A stretch of 27,476 bases of DNA, taken from Haplosporangium gracile. Taxonomy: Eukaryota; Mortierellomycota; Mortierellomycetes; Mortierellales; Mortierellaceae. Shown piece by piece: positions 22,129-27,476 of this stretch. The stretch's first letter is position 1. The number at the start of each line of letters is the position of its first letter. The stretch is taken from NCBI GenBank assembly GCA_015499985.1, contig JAAAUF010000111.1:25546-53021 (forward strand), read 5' to 3'. Below the pieces are notes generated by a model. It was not told where the DNA came from. It worked only from the letters and a program-made list of their open reading frames with translations, and ran no database searches. Both the position numbers and the translations under genes were made by a program.

Positions 22129-24730
22129 CTACGTCATGTAGCGCCAGGCGGGATGAAGATCACACAACTCCTCCCCCATAGCTTCTTTCGCGAACTCCTC
22201 GGGTGTCAATCGATCCCTCCGTCGGTTCTCTATATGTAATAGGTACTTTGTTGTCAAGATCAAAAACACTGAAATCCCAAGGCACCCCGCACAGATGGCG
22301 TGTCCTGTCACGAACCCGTTGGCTTCATCAGACGCCCTGTAGACCTGCCCGCCGATGGCGCCACCAATGTTCCCGAAGGATATGATTGCTGCTGTTGCTA
22401 CGCCTCGTTTTGTATGTCCTCCTATATTTGATGTGAACCATGATACCTATCAGAGCGAATGTGGAAGGGTCATCAAAATAAAGAAAAAGATCAATTAGGA
22501 TCACAGGCCAGTTTAAGGTTCATAGTTTTTTTACGAAATGACCCCCGATGCCGCCTTTTTTTTTTTCTGCCCCCACAATCTCTTCCTCTCTCTCTCTCTC
22601 TCTCTCTTTCTCGCCTATTACCATGGGTGGTACGGCGGCAAAGTTGCCAATCACAGCAAGAGTAAGACAGCAGTATCGGACGAGGGTAGAGCTATTTTTG
22701 GTGATGATGAGGAGGATATATCCGATACATGCAATTCCTGTGGGGATCGCGAAATGGAATCCGCGTTCACGGTGTCTGTCGGATGAGAATGCACCGATGA
22801 GTGTACATATACATGCGATGGCGTATGCTGGTGCTGTCATGATCTGTGTCGTCAATGGACTAAGAGCAAGTCATAAAACGAAGTGAAGGAGAAGTGTTAT
22901 TTCACGTCTTTCATAGGTAAATGAGGAAAATACAAAAATACAAACAGCAATTCATACAGATCAAGAAAAGCCCACTTACCCAAGTTTGAAACCAATGACG
23001 ATGCTAGGTAAGAAGAAAGCCAGAGAATACAAAGGGATGGTGCTCATGATATAAGTCATCATATGCATATAAGTCTTCCAGTCCCTGAACACCATCCAGC
23101 ACTGTCGCCATGAGAAACTTGTCTCTGTTGCTGGTCCTGCGTCGATCCGGAGTCGTTGGATAGTTAGTTCTTTTTCTTTTGGGGTCAGGAAAGTGGCGGT
23201 TTCTGGAAAGTCGGGGAGGAAAAAGAGAACTACGAATGCGAGGAGGACTGTGGGGAGACCTTCAAGCAGGAAGATCCATTGCCAGCCTATTTGCGATTGG
23301 ATATAATAAGATAAGAATAAGCGTTAGGGGTCAGGCATACTCGGGATTTGTTGCTGCAAACTATCATTGAAAATAAACATCAACCTATAAGCTAAAAGAA
23401 TCGCACGTTGTTATTACCATGAAGACCACGAACACCCTCCATCTGCTCTAAAGCCCATGCCAAGACTCCACCGAAAGCACCCGCCATAGTAGCCGTACTA
23501 AAAAACACACCATTCCTCAACGCTTGCTCATCACGGGTGTACCACAACGAGAACAGATATACCACTCCGGGGAAGAGACCACATTCAGCGACGCCTAGAA
23601 AGAATCGTGCGGCGAGAAGTCCCGCGGCGTTGGTGACGGCGGCCATACACATCATGATCCCGCCCCATGCTATCATCACGAAGGAGATCCAGCGGCGGGG
23701 GCCAGCCATTTTTAGGCACATGTTTGAGAATACTTCGAAGAGAACGTATCTATATTTTTTTTTTTGGAAAAGCGTGGTGGTGGTGGGTTGGATGGAGATG
23801 GGTAAAGGAGATGGAGCGGGTATAAGCAGGAGCAAGGGAAGGAGGGAGGATTGCCGTGCATGTTTTTTTGTTGTGCAGAATGTAGTACACAAGGGATAAA
23901 AGGAAGGAGAAGCATAAGGGGGTTAGAGTTTATCTCGCCTCCTTCTCCCCTCAAAGGAAGCATCTCCTTATCTTCTGGATCTTCAAAACAAGTCGACAAG
24001 GTCTAGAGAAAAATTACCCAATAAAGAAGATCGATAGCGACCAGTTGTACTCTTCCGGCGTCAACTTCAAGTCCACCGCAATTCCCGCAACCTTTGCATT
24101 GCCTGTTCCATGTCCATGATACAGTCCATGACGAGAAAATGAAAGGCATAAGAGTAAGTATGAATATTAATGCACAGACAGTGGAGCGTGAAAAATCGGG
24201 TCCTGTTATGCACCAAGCTACAAAAAAAAAAAAACAAAAGCTGCCGAAATATTAACACATGCCACCTCCTCCCTCCCTATTCTCTCCTTCTCCTTCTCCT
24301 TCCCCCCCCCCACTTGCAACTTACCGATATTGACACGATCCAAGAAAGCGCACAAGTAAAGGACAGAAACAAGAGGAACCAGACGCCAGTCAATCTTGCT
24401 CCTCAGCTTCTTGATCGCCACCGGATCTAACGCCGTCATTGTCGAATCCGTGCTACTATTGTTACTCTGAATACTAGCTTCACGATTGTAGCCTCTCTTT
24501 TCAGGGTCTGAAGGGAATCCTGTTACTCCCGTTTCTGCTGCATCGGTGGTGTTTTGGTGAACATGTGAAGAGTCGTTGTTGAGGATATTGCTGTCAGAGA
24601 CAGGGTCGCTCACCATCTTGGTGACGACGGGTAGGTTTTGGCCTTGTAGTTGATCCCATGTCGACGTCGTGACGGTGGCGTTATAATACTCCTTTGTGTC
24701 CTCGCTGCTGCTATTGCCAGGGGTATTCAT
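22129..24730 (-). CDS. MFS transporter, allantoate/nicotinate permease (ACS) family
   Basis: Exons on the minus strand: 24730-24325, 24102-24018, 23749-23418, 23286-22980, 22859-22622, 22446-22129. They close at 561 aa. A long hydrophilic Ser/Thr/Asn-rich N-terminus (~115 residues) is followed by WRLVPLVSVLYLCAFLDRVNIG and GNAKVAGI, the family signature of anion:cation symporters such as yeast Tna1 and Dal5. Further signature pieces are SIFFIGYVLFEV, MAGPRRWISFVMIAWG, ARFFLGVAECGLFPGVVY, LWYTRDEQALRNG, WQWIFLLEGLPTV, and GGHTKRGVATAA in the second half. About 12 membrane spans can be counted, so it appears complete. Relatives carry nicotinate, allantoate, pantothenate, biotin-type vitamins or other organic anions across the plasma membrane; the substrate cannot be assigned here. 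Intron 5 contains a (CT)n microsatellite. Confidence 0.92.
22585..22607. repeat. (CT)n microsatellite in a transporter intron
   Basis: About eleven CT dinucleotides lie inside intron 5 of the minus-strand transporter gene (intron 22621-22447), close to its 5' splice site. On the coding strand it reads (GA)n. Confidence 0.9.
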
Positions 24731-25130
24731 TTATGAATGTAATGGTTACAATTAAGTATAGACAGATGGATATGTGTGAGGGAAGGAATAGAAGAGAGGA
24801 GACGAAAGGTAAGAGAGAGAAGGTGGAATGGAATTGATGTTCCTCGTGTTGCTGTCTATGTTCTGTTGCAATGGGGCCAGGAGAGCAGGCGCAAGAGGAG
24901 AAGGAGAGAGCAGAGCGAGTGAACAGAGAAAAAAGAAAAGAAAGGGAGAGGAGGGAGAGAAAAGAAGAGGGGAATGGAAAGGAAGAGAAAAAAGAAAAAC
25001 GAAAGGTAAGAGAATAAAAAAAAGAGAAAGAGGGAACCAAGAGAAGAATGAACGTTCCGGTTCCTTTCCCTTCTGAAAAATAGAGAAACGAATGATGGGG
25101 CGCACTCTTTTCGACAACCTCATTTCAGTT
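24731..25130 (-). promoter_or_regulatory. Promoter / 5' UTR of the MFS transporter
   Basis: On the minus strand this is a long pyrimidine-rich stretch (about 24775-25075; purine-rich GAGAGGAG/AAAGAAAAG on the + strand) that leads to the ATG at 24730, the same promoter style as the other genes here. Its open frames are runs of S, F, L and P and are not credible as proteins. Confidence 0.5.
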
Positions 25131-26698
25131 CATCAGCATCAATTGGTGCGTCCATCTGCATGGTCTAGTCACCATGCTTGTTGCAAGCAAGCGAAAGATC
25201 GGTCGTCAGAGCCCAATCGTGCCCACACGGACGTGGATACAAAGCATAAAACTGAAAGGGTTTGATGGTACCTTTGACAAGTAACCTAAGTCAAGGAAAT
25301 GCAAAAAGCAAAAAAGGAAGAAAGAGGCAAAGGGGCGCGGGATGGGCAGTATCCGGAATCAAGGAGACCTAGTCCAGTACAACAAAATAGCGTGAAAAAG
25401 ATAAAGGAAGGGGGACCATTAATCCTTGTTACCTTCTTTTTGTATACGTAACTCCTGATGACCATTGGACTTGCACAAGTGCTCAAAAACACTATCAGCA
25501 GATTTTTGTGTGAATGAGTGAGGGCGATGACGATGGGCATTGTAGCAATTGATAAAGGAAAAAAGACCCTGTGCTTTTACTGTTACGAGGAGGGATATAC
25601 GAGGGATGAGCGAGTGAGGAAACAAGTGAGAAGAGTGAAGAGAAGCGAGTTTGCAAGAAAGGGGAAAAGTGATGAGCGCTTACCTGGTAGGATGTCTATA
25701 CCTGCCGGATGGATACACGTTTGGATATTCTGTCTGTCAGGGCAATGACGAGGATAGGGACAAGTAGGGCGCGTCGCATTCTTTCCCTCTCTCATCTCCG
25801 TTTCCTATGTTTGTATCTGCTCACTGCTCTTTTCCTCCCCTGCGCGACGTTAGCGCGTTTTTTTTTGTTTTCTTTCTCGGGCGCTCTTTCATGTCCCACA
25901 TTTGGTTAACCCCTTTTCCCTTCCTTTTCTTGACCTCTAACTTACCCTCTGCCAGCTGGCCGTTATGCCTCGTCGACGTTTATTGTAGATGTAGCCTACT
26001 CATACCAAACTGTTGTCCTTAAAGGATGATACCCAAGCAGTGGATTGATAAGTACATCTCAGCTCGTTCCAGCGTATTACACCTGAAGAAAATCGATCGA
26101 TCGCTTTTATTGTAGTATATCTTTAGGAGGAGGAGGGGCGAAAAAAGAGAAGGATTGGTAAAATCCAGAACATTGCCGATGCAATGGTTGCTTTTCTTTC
26201 TCTCTCTTTTTCTTTTTCTTTTTCTTGCCACCATCGACTCTTGTTACCATCGACATGTTATTAACTGACGCTTATTTCAACTACCCACCTTCTCACAGCC
26301 TCTCTCTCTACCACGTCAACAAAAAACGGGCACGGATTCTTCCCAGATGTGAAACCTTTAAGGGAATAATAATAAGAAGTATACTGATTCATGTTTGCTT
26401 ATCCGCTCATCCTTTCTTCGAAAGAAGCATAAATGTCTTGGATGAAGTCTTCATCGCATATCCCGGTAGAGACAAAGTAAGAGGAAAACGATTACTCCGG
26501 GATTGTGTTGCAGAAGCTTAATGATAGCCTGCAGCGGATGAATTTGCCTACGCCATGGACACGCACAGTTGAATGAGCTAGTCTCTTTGACCCAGTTTTG
26601 TCTCTCACATAACAGAGGCTTGAGGAAGAATAGCATAGGCAATAAGAGTTTATTTTAGAACCATACTTTGAGCAACCTATTCCTATTTACAGGTTCTA

Positions 26699-26893
26699 TT
26701 ATCTATAAAGCAAGCGAGCGTCATTCTTCGCCGCCTTCACGTCTTCTTCTCGTCGTTTTTGTCTCTCATCGCTAATCTTGCTTACCAGTTGTTTCTTGCT
26801 GCAGAAGAAGCAAAGCCTCGTCCTTCGTCTCTCGTTCCAGCCCAATGAATAAGTCCTTTTTTCGTTACTCTCCTTCTCTCCCCCCGCTCCCCC
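26699..26893 (-). other. Possible terminal exon of an unknown minus-strand gene
   Basis: After an acceptor-like ACATTAG on the minus strand, 64 codons run open to a TAA. The peptide starts glycine-rich, then includes TYSLGWNERRRTRLCFFC, KKQLVSKISDERQKRREE and KAAKNDARLLYR, with a balanced charged composition unlike the low-complexity surroundings. No domain is recognised and no upstream coding exon was found before the window ends. A GTAAGC inside it could also be a donor for another frame. Its complement is also open and hydrophobic, so chance cannot be excluded. Confidence 0.22.
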
Positions 26894-27461
26894 CTAATGT
26901 TATAGTTCTGGATAAATTGACATGAATTGAAGAAAAAAAAAGGAGGTGAAGGGAAAACTTGGTTCAATAATACATTCTGAGCCCTGTAGTACGTTTAGTT
27001 TTGTTTGTTTGTGTGTTTTGTACAACAATAATAAAAAGAAAACAGTGTCCAACGACACCATTTTGCACTAAAAGGGAAAAAAAAATACATGCACACAAAT
27101 ACATACGCCAAGCTGTTGTTTTTTGTGTGCTTTGTTTTGCAACATGTGCAAGATGGGCTATGGTAGGGAATCAGGAGAAAAAATATTGGTGTTCGGGAAA
27201 AAGCATAATCCGCGCAACAAGTTTTTTTTGTTCTGTTTGACTGTGAGGGTGTGGTATTGTGTATCCGTGGGGTAAGGGTGAACTCTCTCGTTCACTCCTT
27301 TTTTTTTTTAACCCACTCTACTTTATAGTGGTTTGAGAGTTGAGGCGAGATAGAGCCGTGGAGATGGAGACAGGAGACCTCGACTTTTTTGTCTCTTTCT
27401 CTTCAACTGTGGAGAAACAGAGTAGTTTGTTTCTGAAAAACGGATGCGAAGCAGCTCTATT

Positions 27462-27476
27462 CCCCCCCCCCCCCCC
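27462..27476. repeat. Terminal homopolymer of C
   Basis: The window ends in 15 consecutive C. This may be a true homopolymer or a contig-end sequencing/assembly artefact. It is not a TTAGGG-type telomere repeat. Confidence 0.95.

Larger units (their letters stand above)
25131..27476. other. Terminal region without a confident gene
   Basis: In about 2.3 kb I can assign no gene with confidence. Small frames exist on both strands. Three are slightly protein-like: a zinc-knuckle-like + frame (25518-25748), a minus frame ending at 25419 (KSADSVFEHLCKSNGHQELR), and a minus exon candidate (26699-26893). The rest is T-rich/A-rich low complexity, including a CTTTTT run (about 26189-26226) and a run of C at the very end. 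I saw no tRNA, repeat family or transposase. Confidence 0.4.

Noticed and set aside
1..27476. tRNA, rRNA, CRISPR array, transposase, long terminal repeats
   Set aside because: I scanned both strands for tRNA B-box (GGTTCGA-type) sequences, direct-repeat/spacer patterns, and transposase, integrase or RT motifs, and saw none that stand up.

Overview
This is fungal nuclear DNA. The genes have many short introns (about 50-620 nt) with GTAAGT/GTATGT-type donors and YAG acceptors, pyrimidine-rich promoters lie directly upstream of the start codons, and C/G-rich third positions mark the highly expressed genes. The very high intron density (about 22 exons in one gene) and a retained MCMDC2-like gene suggest an early-diverging fungus, most likely Mucoromycota and perhaps a Mortierella relative. 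That placement is inference, not a database result. Exon chains were traced by hand from splice sites and frame. For seven of the eight genes the whole chain closes to an integral codon number.

Layout. (1) 1-982: promoter/5' UTR with no gene. (2) 983-3397 (+): unknown low-complexity protein with a C-terminal membrane segment. (3) 3608-8325 (+): MCM-fold protein with ruined ATPase motifs, best explained as an MCMDC2 / mei-MCM type meiotic factor. (4) 8326-9072: shared 3' region. (5) 9073-12161 (-): SQS1-like R3H + G-patch protein, a Prp43-activator type. (6) 12162-12900: divergent promoter. (7) 12901-15407 (+): acyl-CoA-synthetase-like protein that lacks the P-loop and the C-terminal domain. 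(8) 15408-16489: spacer with one weak minus-strand exon candidate and a tandem-repeat 5' UTR. (9) 16490-17614 (+): class I glutamine amidotransferase. (10) 17765-19556 (+): ribosomal protein uL13. (11) 19990-21916 (+): OLA1/YchF ATPase. (12) 22129-24730 (-): MFS transporter of the allantoate/nicotinate permease type. (13) 24731-27476: no confident gene, a few weak candidates, and a terminal run of C.

Function. The window is not an operon-like system. uL13, OLA1 and SQS1 are ribosome/translation or RNA-processing housekeeping genes. The amidotransferase and the transporter are metabolic. The two proteins most worth attention are both apparent pseudoenzymes: the ATPase-dead MCM protein and the truncated acyl-CoA synthetase homologue. 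No mobile element, CRISPR array, tRNA or rRNA was recognised.
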